A stretch of 18,064 bases of DNA from Deltaproteobacteria bacterium (GTDB taxonomy: Bacteria > Myxococcota_A > UBA9160), in NCBI GenBank assembly GCA_003520425.1, contig DOUU01000276.1, positions 1 through 18,064 on the forward strand, in the 5' to 3' direction. The stretch's first letter is position 1; each line of letters opens with the position of its first letter. Position numbers and translations under genes: made by a program. The notes below the pieces were generated by a model, which worked only from the letters and a program-made list of their open reading frames with translations, was not told the DNA's origin and ran no database searches. Positions 7,907 to 15,259 of this stretch are shown here, in pieces.

Positions 7907-8818
7907 ATGAGCTCTCCGCGGGAGCATCGCCAACCGATGCCAGCCCCGAGAGCTCGCTCGCAGAGCGATCTGCACGGGCATTCATTTCGCAAGACGGCGG
8001 CGATGAACTCATCGATCGCTGCCACCGCCGATGACCTCGAGACCCGGGATCCCGACTACATTCGCGACAACCTCACGTGGTTCTGGATGCTCACAAGCCT
8101 CTGGTTTCGACCGGAGGTGCGCGGGCTCGAGAAGATCCCGCCGTCCGGACCTGTATTGATGGTCGGGAACCACTCTGGCGGGAACGTAACCCCCGACACA
8201 ATCGTATTCACGATCGCCTTCGTGGCGTACTTCGGCGCCGAGCGACCCTTCTATCAACTTGCGCATAGCTTGGTGATGGCGCTGCCCGGGCTTCGCTGGC
8301 TGCGAAAGTACGGAACCATCGCTGCTTCCCACGAGAACGCCGATCGTGCGCTCGCAAAAGGGTCAGCCCTGCTCGTCTATCCCGGAGGCGACTACGAGGT
8401 CCATCGCCCGAGCTGGGAGTCGGCGAAGGTGGACTTCGGCGGTCGCAAGGGTTTTCTCGAGACTGCCCACCGCAATGACGTTCCCCTGGTCCCCGTGGTC
8501 TCGATCGGCGGACAGGAGACCGCACTCTTCCTGAGTCGCGGCGAGCATCTGGCCCGCTGGCTGCGGCTGGACAAGCTCTTTCGACTGAAGGTTCTTCCGA
8601 TTTCGCTCGCGCTTCCCTGGGGCCTCAACCTGGGTGACATGCTTACTCCCCTGCCGCTCCCCGCGAAGGTCACGATCCAGGTTCTCGATCCGATCGATGT
8701 GCGTGCGCGTTTCGGCGACAAGCCTGACTGGGAGGCTGCCTACAAGGAGGTTGTCGGCTTGATGCAAGAGGCCCTGAGCCGGCTCCAAGGGGAGCGCCGC
8801 CTACCCATCCTCGGCTGA
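7907..8818 (+). CDS. lysophospholipid/diacylglycerol-type acyltransferase (LPLAT, MGAT/DGAT-like)
   Basis: A 303-residue acyltransferase expected to esterify a glycerolipid or similar alcohol with a fatty acyl thioester at the membrane. The catalytic-motif region reads MVGNHSGGNVTPD (His89, Asp97): a His-x7-Asp arrangement instead of the His-x4-Asp of PlsC, as in MGAT/DGAT-like members. The second block is YPGGDYEVHRP (158-168), corresponding to the FPEGT/GGxxE substrate block. The third is VPLVPVVSIGGQ (192-203). The N-terminal ~45 residues are polar and variable. There is no clear membrane-spanning helix, only a hydrophobic patch around 98-110. It is followed 3 bp later by an SRPBCC gene. 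The exact acyl acceptor is unknown: triacylglycerol, wax ester, phospholipid or a specialised lipid are all possible. Confidence 0.85.
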   Translation: MSSPREHRQPMPAPRARSQSDLHGHSFRKTAAMNSSIAATADDLETRDPDYIRDNLTWFWMLTSLWFRPEVRGLEKIPPSGPVLMVGNHSGGNVTPDTIVFTIAFVAYFGAERPFYQLAHSLVMALPGLRWLRKYGTIAASHENADRALAKGSALLVYPGGDYEVHRPSWESAKVDFGGRKGFLETAHRNDVPLVPVVSIGGQETALFLSRGEHLARWLRLDKLFRLKVLPISLALPWGLNLGDMLTPLPLPAKVTIQVLDPIDVRARFGDKPDWEAAYKEVVGLMQEALSRLQGERRLPILG

Positions 8819-8821
8819 GCG

Positions 8822-9307
8822 ATGCGGATCATTGTCGCCACCGAGATCGAGGCGCCGCGCCGGGTGGTCTGGGACTACCTGATGAGCGCCCACAAATGGC
8901 ACGAATTCATGGACGGTCTCACGCGCTGGGAGGCCCTGGGGAGAAAGCACCGCGGCGTTGGTGTGCGCTTCGCCATGCGCATGCAGGTGGGTTTCATAGA
9001 GCTCGGCGGGACGGTTGAAATCACCGAATTCGATCCGCCTGGCGACATGGCGTGGACAGCGGTGACTGGCGTGGATCAGCGTGGCCGATGGCGACTGCGC
9101 GAGCTCAGCCGCGAGCGCACGCAGGTTGAACTTCGGGTCACCTATCATGCCCCGGGCGGATTCGCTGCCCTACTCGCCGATCGCCTGGCGTTGCCGACAG
9201 TGCGCCGGCATCTCAAGCGGTCGTTGGACGGACTCAAACGCCACGTTGAGGCGCTGCCAGAATTGCAGCCGGAACGTCCTCGCGTGTCCGAGAAGCCGGC
9301 GATCTAA
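8822..9307 (+). CDS. SRPBCC-fold ligand-binding protein (polyketide cyclase/dehydrase superfamily)
   Basis: A 161-residue protein with the START/Bet v1-like pattern. It opens with the strand and motif IIVATEIEAPRRVVWDYLMSAHKWHEFMDG, where a Trp in WDYLM and a Trp-His pair are typical. A central segment GGTVEITEFDPPGDMAWTAV follows, and a C-terminal amphipathic helix (around 118-145) closes the lipid-binding cavity in this fold. A Pro/Glu-rich tail of about 18 residues is probably disordered. Such proteins bind hydrophobic ligands, or act as cyclases or aromatases. Only 3 bp separate it from the acyltransferase, so the two are very likely co-transcribed, perhaps with this protein handling a lipid substrate or product. 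That coupling is inference. Confidence 0.8.
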   Translation: MRIIVATEIEAPRRVVWDYLMSAHKWHEFMDGLTRWEALGRKHRGVGVRFAMRMQVGFIELGGTVEITEFDPPGDMAWTAVTGVDQRGRWRLRELSRERTQVELRVTYHAPGGFAALLADRLALPTVRRHLKRSLDGLKRHVEALPELQPERPRVSEKPAI

Positions 9308-9493
9308 AAGCGGACCGGGGGACTCTTGCCACAATCGGGCGCTTCCGAGTGGACGACCGCTATCTGTCCGCCCTGATTCCTCAGACCTCCGCCTCGAAGC
9401 GAGGAAACGCTGCATCATCGCTGGGCGTGGCAAAACCCCTCGGATCCCCAGGCGAACGGCCGAAAAAACACTGACCTGCCCTTGGATTAGGGG

Positions 9494-9958
9494 ATGGGAT
9501 GCGTTTCTCTGCCGCGCTCGCTCCGCCCCGCGGCGGGTAGCTTCGCCAATGGACGTCCCCATTTACCCGCTGGTAAAACGAAGCAAGAGTGTCGCACGGG
9601 CGACACTGAGGATTCCATCGCACCGGAGCTTGCCTCCTTCTTCATGGGGGCCACGCATTTTTTGGTTGAAGCCCGATGGGCCTGTATGGCAAAACATCAC
9701 GGGGGCGAGGTCGGCGGAGGGAAGGTGGTGAGCCCAACGGACTGGCTCCTCATTTGGAAGACGCTCGATCAATTCAACCGCTCGATCGAACTCGCAAATC
9801 AATACATTGAAACGCTCCCGGCGGACGACCAAAAGCGGCTCAAGACTTTGCGTCCGATCGAGCGCATCGCAGCTGTGACCACACACCTCAATGCCCTCCT
9901 GCAAAGCCACGGACTCGAGCTCGTTCGCGGCGAGGAGCAGCGAGGTGAAGCAGCGTAG
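9494..9958 (+). CDS. small hypothetical protein, start uncertain
   Basis: An open frame of up to 154 residues that I do not recognise. The C-terminal ~105 residues, from an in-frame ATG at 9644, look protein-like: a mixed alpha-helical stretch including SPTDWLLIWKTLDQFNRSIE, then YIETLPADDQKRLKTL and a helix ending HLNALLQSHGLEL. The first ~45 residues are Ser/Arg/Gly-rich and unconvincing. TTAGGGG just before the ATG at 9494 resembles a weak ribosome binding site. The reverse strand also holds a 168-codon open frame over this area, which looks less like protein. It could be a remnant of a larger gene or a genuine small protein. Nothing in it points to a function. Confidence 0.4.
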   Translation: MGCVSLPRSLRPAAGSFANGRPHLPAGKTKQECRTGDTEDSIAPELASFFMGATHFLVEARWACMAKHHGGEVGGGKVVSPTDWLLIWKTLDQFNRSIELANQYIETLPADDQKRLKTLRPIERIAAVTTHLNALLQSHGLELVRGEEQRGEAA

Positions 9959-10263
9959 CTTTCGCACCGCTAGTCGACGCTGGCGAGGCTCGCTCTTCAG
10001 ACATTCGAGGCTAAGCGGCCGCGATGAGTAGCCCGCAAAGAGACGGCGAGAGCGAATCTCGATTTTCAAACCTATTGCAGTCTCGAGGAAAGGTCGCCGT
10101 TCGCCGCATCAGGCTCGCAGACTAAGCCGCAGCGCGAGCAGGACTCCGCGGCCGTCCCCCCGGTTAGCCGCGTGGATTTGACCCTACACTGCAGACACTC
10201 TCAGTCTGGCGATCGGGCAACTCCGCACGGGATGCAGGTTCAAAAGCCAGGTCCGAGATGTGC
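9959..10263. other. intergenic region between convergent genes
   Basis: The hypothetical gene (+) and the P450 (-) converge here. I found no convincing coding frame. There is no GC stem with a T-tract on either strand and no tRNA-like cloverleaf, so termination of the two transcripts is not explained by an obvious intrinsic signal. Confidence 0.5.
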
Positions 10264-11517
10264 TCAGCCAGCGGACGGCGAGATTCGATAGCGGATCGGC
10301 AGGTGTTTGTAGCCCACCACAAAGCTCGACTTGATCCACTGAGGCTCGGCAGTGAGCTCCACGTGCTCGAGGCGCCTTGCAAGCTCCCGGAACAAGGCGC
10401 GCTGGGAGCGGCGTGCCAGGTGTGAGCCGAGGCAGAAGTGCTCACCGTGACCGAAACCGAGGTGGTAATTGGGTTCGCGGTCAATGCGGAAGCGGAAGGG
10501 CTCGTCGAAGATGTCCTCGTCGCGGTTGGCCGATGCGTAGAAGAGTACGAGCCAGTCGCCCTTCTTAATCTTCTGACCGCTCACGATGGTGTCCTGCGCC
10601 GCGCAGCGCCTCATGTAGTTCACGGGCGTGGCCCAGCGCACAACCTCCTCGACGGCGGAAGCCACCAACTCCGGGTTCCGGCGCAGGCGTTCAAGCTGGT
10701 GCGGATTCTCGATCAGGACGCGCATGCCGCCCGCGAGCGCATTCTTTGTGGTGTCGTGGCCCGCGGTGAAGGTGATGAGGTAGTAGCCGAAGGTCTCCAG
10801 CGGACCCATCGGTTGGCCGTCGACTTGGCCGTGCGCGAGTACGGTGGCGAGATCGTCGCGGGGGCTCTTGCGGCGGTCCTCGATGATTCCCGCGAAAAGC
10901 TGATAGAGCTCGAGACCGAGCTCTTTGAGGGCCTGCTCGCGGTCATGCCCGGGACGCTGGAGCTCCTCGTCTTCGTTGGCGAAGAGCTGGTTGGTGAGGC
11001 GCAGGATGCGCGGCTCCTCCTCCCGCGGCACCCCGAGCACCGTCGAGAGGATGCGCAGCGGGTGGGCGGCGGCCACGTCGGTGGCGAAATCGCACTCGCC
11101 CTCGCCAGTTCTCCCTGCCAGCTTGTCGACGATCGCCCGTGCGCTCGCATCGACGGCCGCGTCGATGCGTCCGAGTGCGCGCGGCGTGAACCAGGGGGCT
11201 GCGACCTTGCGGAAGCTGCGGTGCCGGGGCGGATCCATCTCGATGATCGTGCGCATCGCGCCGACGCCTCCGGAGCGATCGACGATCTGGTCGAGGCGCG
11301 GGTGGACGATGCCTGGCTCGTTTAGAAACGTGTCGGGGCTTTTCGAGATCTCGCAGATGTCCGCGTGCTTTGTGACCGCCCAGAAGGGTGGGTAGCCCCT
11401 CGGCTCGCAGCGGTGGACCGGCGAGTGTTTGCGGAGCGCGGTCCAGGAGGCGTGAGGCGGGCCACTCTTCCCATAGTGTGCCGGGTCGATCAGGTCGAAG
11501 CCATCGGTGAGCATCAT
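10264..11517 (-). CDS. bacterial cytochrome P450 (soluble class)
   Basis: A 417-residue soluble P450 monooxygenase, inserting one oxygen atom into an organic substrate with electrons from a ferredoxin system. No redox partner is encoded in this window. Visible hallmarks are: MDPPRHRSFRKVAAPWFTP (94-112), typical of the helix C region; helix I AGHDTT (252-257) with the Asp-Thr proton-delivery pair; ExxR at Glu291-Arg294; and heme-binding FGHGEHFCLG (355-364) with Cys362 as proximal ligand. The C/I-helix and heme-motif wording resembles actinobacterial steroid- and lipid-hydroxylating families such as CYP125/CYP142-type proteins. I cannot fix the subfamily from motifs. The start ATG overlaps the TetR stop by 4 bp (ATGA), so it should be co-transcribed with and controlled by that regulator. 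No membrane anchor is present. Confidence 0.95.
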   Translation of the reverse strand: MMLTDGFDLIDPAHYGKSGPPHASWTALRKHSPVHRCEPRGYPPFWAVTKHADICEISKSPDTFLNEPGIVHPRLDQIVDRSGGVGAMRTIIEMDPPRHRSFRKVAAPWFTPRALGRIDAAVDASARAIVDKLAGRTGEGECDFATDVAAAHPLRILSTVLGVPREEEPRILRLTNQLFANEDEELQRPGHDREQALKELGLELYQLFAGIIEDRRKSPRDDLATVLAHGQVDGQPMGPLETFGYYLITFTAGHDTTKNALAGGMRVLIENPHQLERLRRNPELVASAVEEVVRWATPVNYMRRCAAQDTIVSGQKIKKGDWLVLFYASANRDEDIFDEPFRFRIDREPNYHLGFGHGEHFCLGSHLARRSQRALFRELARRLEHVELTAEPQWIKSSFVVGYKHLPIRYRISPSAG

Positions 11518-12140
11518 CGAGGAGCTCCTCTCAAGTGGTTTTGGGCAGTGGCGAGACCGAGCGCCGGCACCAAACGGCGCGTCAAAAAAGCACGCAGCTC
11601 GTCCTCGGTGCGCCGCGGCTCTGGCGCAGCGAGGAGCGACAGCACCATGCGGAGCATCACTTCGACGGCCTCGTCGGCCTCATCGCCGTTCCAGGCGGCG
11701 GCCTCCACGAGGTCCTTCACGGCCTGCCGACCCCACAAGACGGCGCTGCGTTGCGTGGTGACTGCCACGGCGGAAGCCTCAAGGGATGTGGCGTTCCAAA
11801 TCGCGCCGAGCACGGGATCGCGCGGGACCTCCTTGAGGACGAAGCAGACCACTTCGACTGCTTTCTGCGCGGGGGTGTCGTAGCGGCGAAGCTGGTCCTC
11901 GATGCGCAGGAGGAGTCCGCGGGCTGCGTAGAAGATCGTCGCCCCGATCAGCGCCTGGCGATCCTCGAAGTAACGGTAGACGGTGGGGCGGCTGACGCCG
12001 GCCTCGTTTGCTACCGCAGCGATACTCGCGCCAGGCATGCCGTCTCTCGCGATGCAACGGGCCGCGGCCTCGAGCAGTCGCTCGCGGGCGGCTTCGCGCA
12101 AAGGTGGATGGCCGGCCCAGGAGCGGGAAGGGGGGCTCAT
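11514..12140 (-). CDS. TetR-family transcriptional regulator of the P450 operon
   Basis: A 208-residue repressor (start 12140). An upstream in-frame ATG at 12173 would give 219 residues, but it lies inside the operator and neither start has a clear ribosome binding site, so the N-terminus is uncertain by 11 residues. The HTH is the classic TetR unit: helix 1 REAARERLLEAAARCIARDG (15-34), then IAAVANEAGVSRPTVYRYFEDRQALIGA (about 40-67) with the VYRYF turn. The C-terminal domain has the usual helical ligand-binding layout and no family-specific motif I recognise. It overlaps the P450 by 4 bp and lies just downstream of a 29-bp palindrome. The obvious model is an autorepressor released by the P450 substrate or product. 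Confidence 0.9.
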   Translation of the reverse strand: MSPPSRSWAGHPPLREAARERLLEAAARCIARDGMPGASIAAVANEAGVSRPTVYRYFEDRQALIGATIFYAARGLLLRIEDQLRRYDTPAQKAVEVVCFVLKEVPRDPVLGAIWNATSLEASAVAVTTQRSAVLWGRQAVKDLVEAAAWNGDEADEAVEVMLRMVLSLLAAPEPRRTEDELRAFLTRRLVPALGLATAQNHLRGAPR

Positions 12141-12165
12141 GCTCTTCGCCGAGGGTCGGCGCTCA

Positions 12166-12194
12166 GGTGACATATTGCCGGCGAATATATCACC
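12166..12194. promoter_or_regulatory. 29-bp palindromic operator (probable TetR binding site)
   Basis: Left arm GGTGACATATTGCC (12166-12179) and right arm GGCGAATATATCACC (12180-12194) are near-perfect inverses: GGTGA, one mismatch, ATATT, then GCC/GGC, with one extra base in the right arm. The palindrome covers the upstream TetR ATG at 12171-12173. On the - strand a TATATT inside the right arm could serve as a -10 with TTGCGT upstream (about 15-bp spacing), so binding would block transcription of the tetR-P450 operon. Size and position are classic for a TetR autoregulatory operator. Confidence 0.75.
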
Positions 12195-12481
12195 GGAATT
12201 ACAGACGCAAATAATTCGTAAAGTCCAACGGCTAGGAACCGCTGCCGGCTCAGTCGCTCTAAGTGATCGATTTCATGAAAGAAATTCAGGGCGAAAGATG
12301 AAGGGAAGGACCGGTGGCTCGTCAGCCTGCAAGTCCGTAGTCGCCTGCACCGGGCCGATCCGAGGACGCCACATTGGCGCGCCTTGCGGCGCCGGGCTCC
12401 AGGCACAGGCGGGCAGGCGCCAACTGGGCGCTGCAGTCAGGTTCGAAGGTCAAAATGGATGCGACACGCGAGCGGTGCGCC
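12195..12481. other. intergenic region upstream of the tetR-P450 operon
   Basis: This stretch separates the stop of the glycosyltransferase-like gene from the TetR operator, all on the - strand. Its left third is AT-richer and probably holds the tetR promoter. A GC dyad GCGCC/GGCGC around 12418-12436 lacks a T-tract, so it is at best a weak terminator for the upstream gene. I see no coding frame with support. Confidence 0.4.
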
Positions 12482-13900
12482 TTAGGCCCTCTGGTTCCCT
12501 ACGCGGAGCTGCGGCAATCCATGCCGCTGCTTTTGAAAGTAACAAATCTCGATGAGCGTGGGCCACAACTCGATCGATCCCTTGATGACGCTCACGACGT
12601 CATCCACGATGCGAACCAGGTTCTGCTGGAAGAAATCCGGCTCGAATCCGTAAAATGCCTTCTCCAGGTTCGCCGCGAAAAGGCGCAAGGCGTCCGCACG
12701 TTCCAGAGTGGCGGCGCGCGAAATCGCCTTCTCCGCTCGGGCGTGCAGGTTCCTGATCTTGTCGAGCACCTCCTGCGCGTCTGCGGCGCTGACTTGCCCA
12801 TCGTAAGCAAAGCCAACACTCAGCTCATCCACCCGTGTCACACTGGCTTTGATCTTTCGCTTGATCAGATTCGAAACCTCTTCATTGAAGATTTCGGCAG
12901 CCGGTGGATTGCGCATGTAGATGCTTCGTGTGTGGTGTTGAGCGGCATCCACGTGAGCGGCTACCACCCCTCCCTGCTGCACCCATAACCTGTAGATGTA
13001 ATCCTCGAAGCGGAGTCGTGTCGGGAAGAAGGGGGGGAGCCCAAAGGTATTGTCATAGCCGGCAACACCACAGTCCATCCGCCAATTCGTGTTCGTCACC
13101 GCGGGTCTAAAGTTCACGAGCACGTACAGATCATTCAGCACATCCGGGTCGGTCTGGGACTCATCGGCGAGGAACATCTCTACAAAATCGATTGCATCAA
13201 TGTCGCTGGTACCGGACCGAAACGTCTGAGCGATCTTCACAACAGCGGTCTCTGACACGACGCCGCGCTGGAGGACGAGCGAATTCTCGATGGTGAGACC
13301 CTTGCTGGCGTTCGTCTCCAGTTCCATCGCGCTGTCGATCACCAGCTCACCGCGTTCGTAGTTCTCCGGGAGATCTGCCACGCGTTTGCCGAGGACGTCC
13401 TTGAATGCCGCCATGATGTCGAAGGACTTGTGGACCAAGCCGTTCTTGCTGGACTTGTGAAGGCGGCCGTGGCAGATCTCGTCCTCCTCCAAAGACTCCG
13501 GAGAGGGCTCCATCAAGGCATACGGCCGCATGTCGTCGTCGGAGCTCACGAGAAGGCCACCGAGCGTGTACATCAGCGTACAGTTCCGATTGCCGCCATA
13601 GCTCGGGCGGAAGAGATTCCGCACCAAACCCTCAAGGCGTCCATCATGGAGACGTCCGTTCAGGTACGCGAGAAATTGTTCCTTCTCGCGTGGACCGACG
13701 TAGTAGAGTTCGTTGTGCGTGTGTGTCTGCTCAAGCAGCGGATAGTACTTTTCCTGATTTACAGAGCTGGAATCGTCGAAGACGACAATCCGGACGGAAT
13801 GTCCGTTCCGCCAGAAGTGCTGGTCATAGAGCTCGACGGTGTCGCCCACGTCTCGTAGGCGATTGGTGGGAATGGCGAAGGTGAGGTTGTTGGTGTCCAT
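12482..13900 (-). CDS. predicted GT-A-type glycosyltransferase-like protein (orphan)
   Basis: A 472-residue protein from ATG 13900. Upstream in-frame codons extend to a TTG at 13978, but the added 26 residues are Arg/Ser-rich and unsupported; no clear ribosome binding site precedes 13900. The N-terminal half resembles a GT-A nucleotide-sugar domain: TFAIPTNRL (7-15), RIVVFDDSSS (37-46), GGNRNCTLMY (102-111), then SSDDDMRPY (119-127), a DxD-like metal/nucleotide site. A later RFEDYIYRLW (297-306) recalls the catalytic Glu-Asp plus Arg-Trp motif of family 2 enzymes. The C-terminal ~130 residues are a helical domain. There is no signal peptide or membrane segment. Lines I counted run about 45-60% GC, clearly below the ~72% of a P450 line, hinting at separate ancestry. 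No sugar-biosynthesis neighbour gives a substrate. Family call is moderate. Confidence 0.6.
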   Translation of the reverse strand: MDTNNLTFAIPTNRLRDVGDTVELYDQHFWRNGHSVRIVVFDDSSSVNQEKYYPLLEQTHTHNELYYVGPREKEQFLAYLNGRLHDGRLEGLVRNLFRPSYGGNRNCTLMYTLGGLLVSSDDDMRPYALMEPSPESLEEDEICHGRLHKSSKNGLVHKSFDIMAAFKDVLGKRVADLPENYERGELVIDSAMELETNASKGLTIENSLVLQRGVVSETAVVKIAQTFRSGTSDIDAIDFVEMFLADESQTDPDVLNDLYVLVNFRPAVTNTNWRMDCGVAGYDNTFGLPPFFPTRLRFEDYIYRLWVQQGGVVAAHVDAAQHHTRSIYMRNPPAAEIFNEEVSNLIKRKIKASVTRVDELSVGFAYDGQVSAADAQEVLDKIRNLHARAEKAISRAATLERADALRLFAANLEKAFYGFEPDFFQQNLVRIVDDVVSVIKGSIELWPTLIEICYFQKQRHGLPQLRVGNQRA

Positions 13901-14304
13901 CGTTTGGATCAGCCGCGGAAGAGGGCGCTTCTTCGAAGAGAGGAAAGTGGACCGGCAGGAGAACGGCGCTCGGCGCAAGCGCGCTGACTTGGAGGGTTTC
14001 TGCGGAGGCCTTGCGAGTCAGGGCTCAAGCGAGCAGCTGGGTAGGCTTCTACTCCGGTGCCTTGGGCGGCGCGAGAATCAGGGGCCTCCGAGCCAGCTAT
14101 TCCGGCGGATCCTGGCAGGTGGAGAGATAATTTCCGCGGCCCAAGGCTCCGCGTGCGACGCCAGTGACAATCGTAGGGGTGGAGCACATCCATCGTCTCG
14201 GATGCGAGCGGGACTGCACGCGGCGTGCCGGAGCCCAGAGCGCACGGGGCGGCACCTGCGATGGCAGTGCAGTCGGCGCGGAGCACGTCATTTCATTTTG
14301 AAGG

Positions 14305-14320
14305 AATGGTCCGTGCCATT
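14305..14320. promoter_or_regulatory. AATGG/CCATT inverted repeat in the promoter-like island
   Basis: AATGG (14305-14309) and CCATT (14316-14320) are perfect inverses around TCCGTG, within the AT-richest part of the gap and about 400 bp before the VOC start. It may be an operator for a divergent promoter. The arms are short, so support is limited. Confidence 0.25.
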
Positions 14321-14442
14321 TTGCAGTGTTCCGCGCCTGATTCCCGCGGGAGGAAACGGGGTTTCGGGGCGGGAGGAGCCTTAAAGCTGAGGGGGGGCGC
14401 AGGGTCGTCCCGGGACCCGGTGCGGGGATCGAGCCCTCTTAC

Positions 14443-14465
14443 GCGCTGGGCGTATCCCCCAGCGC
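14443..14465. other. perfect 8-bp-stem hairpin
   Basis: GCGCTGGG (14443-14450) pairs with CCCAGCGC (14458-14465) across a 7-base loop. No T-tract follows on either strand, so it is not a standard intrinsic terminator. A 10-bp palindrome GTCCCGGGAC lies at 14407-14416 nearby. Together they make the upstream leader of the VOC gene strongly structured if transcribed. Confidence 0.45.
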
Positions 14466-14706
14466 CTCCCGAGACAGAGCTGGCTGAGGTAGGTGCAGGC
14501 GGGGATTGCGGGTGAGGCTGCGGCGCGAAGGCTGCAACGCTTCACGCAGCTCCTGCCGCGGCGCTTTTGCCTCGCGATGATGCAGCCGAGGCTCGCCGTT
14601 TGCCGAGATTTGCGCGGGTGATCGCAGGGGCGATGGGATCCGCCGGCTCAGGTCCATCTGGGTTGTCAGGCCGCGCTCCGGCATGCGATTCTTCTCGCGC
14701 AGTCAG

Positions 14707-14714
14707 GGAAGGAG
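14707..14714 (+). promoter_or_regulatory. ribosome binding site deciding the VOC start
   Basis: GGAAGGAG ends 5 bases before the ATG at 14720. This selects 14720 over an upstream in-frame ATG at 14567, whose extra 51 residues are Arg/Ser/Gly-rich and lie outside the conserved domain. Confidence 0.75.
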
Positions 14715-14719
14715 ATGCT

Positions 14720-15241
14720 ATGGGCTTCCACCACCTTGCGATCGCAACCCGGGACATCGCAGCTACGCATGCCTTTTACACCGATGCCATGGGCTTCCGA
14801 CTCGAAAAGGTCGTGGCTGCAAAAACACCGACTGGTGGCTGGGCAAAGCATCTTTTCTATGACACCGGGGGAAATGGACTTATTGCGTTTTGGGACCTCC
14901 ATGACGCAAGCATGCCTACCGACTGGTCCCCCGCGATCGCCGAGGGCCTTGGCCTGCCCGATTGGACCAACCACATCGCCTTTCATGCCGACAGCCTCGA
15001 CGAGATCGAGAGGTGCAAGCAGCGATGGCTGGCCCATGGCCAGGATGTCGCCGAGATCGACCACGGCTGGTGCACATCCATCTACACGAAGGACCCAAAC
15101 GGGATCCTGGTCGAGTGGTGCGTCACCACGCGAGAGTTCACCGACGCGGACCGGGAGGAGGCGCTGCAACGGCTGCGAGACCCGAACCCAGTCCTGGAGA
15201 GCTCCCCTCGCCCGACTGTCTTCCGCGCCTCGAAGGAATAG
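14720..15241 (+). CDS. VOC-family protein (glyoxalase/extradiol dioxygenase fold)
   Basis: A 173-residue vicinal-oxygen-chelate protein with two beta-alpha-beta-beta-beta modules. The first opens with GFHHLAIATRDIAATHAFYTDAMGFRLEKV, where His4 is the likely first metal ligand. The second opens with NHIAFHADSLDEIERCKQRWLAHG, where the first His is the likely equivalent ligand. ILVEWCV near the C-terminal end of module two carries the usual last-ligand Glu. Members include glyoxalase I, extradiol dioxygenases, epimerases and resistance proteins; one-domain length and missing specificity motifs leave the reaction open. It sits tail-to-tail with the acyl-CoA synthetase (18 bp apart), so the same pathway is possible but they are on opposite strands. 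Confidence 0.88.
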   Translation: MGFHHLAIATRDIAATHAFYTDAMGFRLEKVVAAKTPTGGWAKHLFYDTGGNGLIAFWDLHDASMPTDWSPAIAEGLGLPDWTNHIAFHADSLDEIERCKQRWLAHGQDVAEIDHGWCTSIYTKDPNGILVEWCVTTREFTDADREEALQRLRDPNPVLESSPRPTVFRASKE

Positions 15242-15259
15242 TCGTGTGAAGCGGGCCCC

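Larger units (their letters stand above)
13901..14719. other. ~0.8-kb gene-poor stretch between divergent genes
   Basis: This stretch separates the glycosyltransferase-like gene (-) and the VOC gene (+). Open frames over 100 codons exist on both strands but translate to Arg/Ser/Pro/Ala mixtures without domains and look like high-GC artefacts. A less GC-rich island near 14290-14330 contains an inverted repeat and is the most promoter-like part. Around 14380-14470 the DNA is G/C-rich with dyads. Any promoters for the two divergent genes must lie here, but I cannot place them. Confidence 0.45.

Noticed and set aside
10438..11325. 295-codon + strand open frame opposite the P450
   Set aside because: The P450 on the other strand has every family motif. 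This frame has none and is a shadow.
13901..13978. 26-residue N-terminal extension of the glycosyltransferase-like protein from a TTG
   Set aside because: It is Arg/Ser-rich, has no ribosome binding site, and the GT-like domain begins directly after the ATG at 13900.
13839..14384. 181-codon + strand open frame between the glycosyltransferase-like and VOC genes
   Set aside because: It overlaps the start of the glycosyltransferase-like gene in antisense. Its product is Arg/Ser/Gly-rich with no domain or ribosome binding site.
14418..14470. Possible tRNA on the reverse strand (GGGGATCGAGCCC resembles a T-arm)
   Set aside because: No matching acceptor, D-arm or anticodon arm could be assembled around it; the segment is better explained as a simple hairpin.
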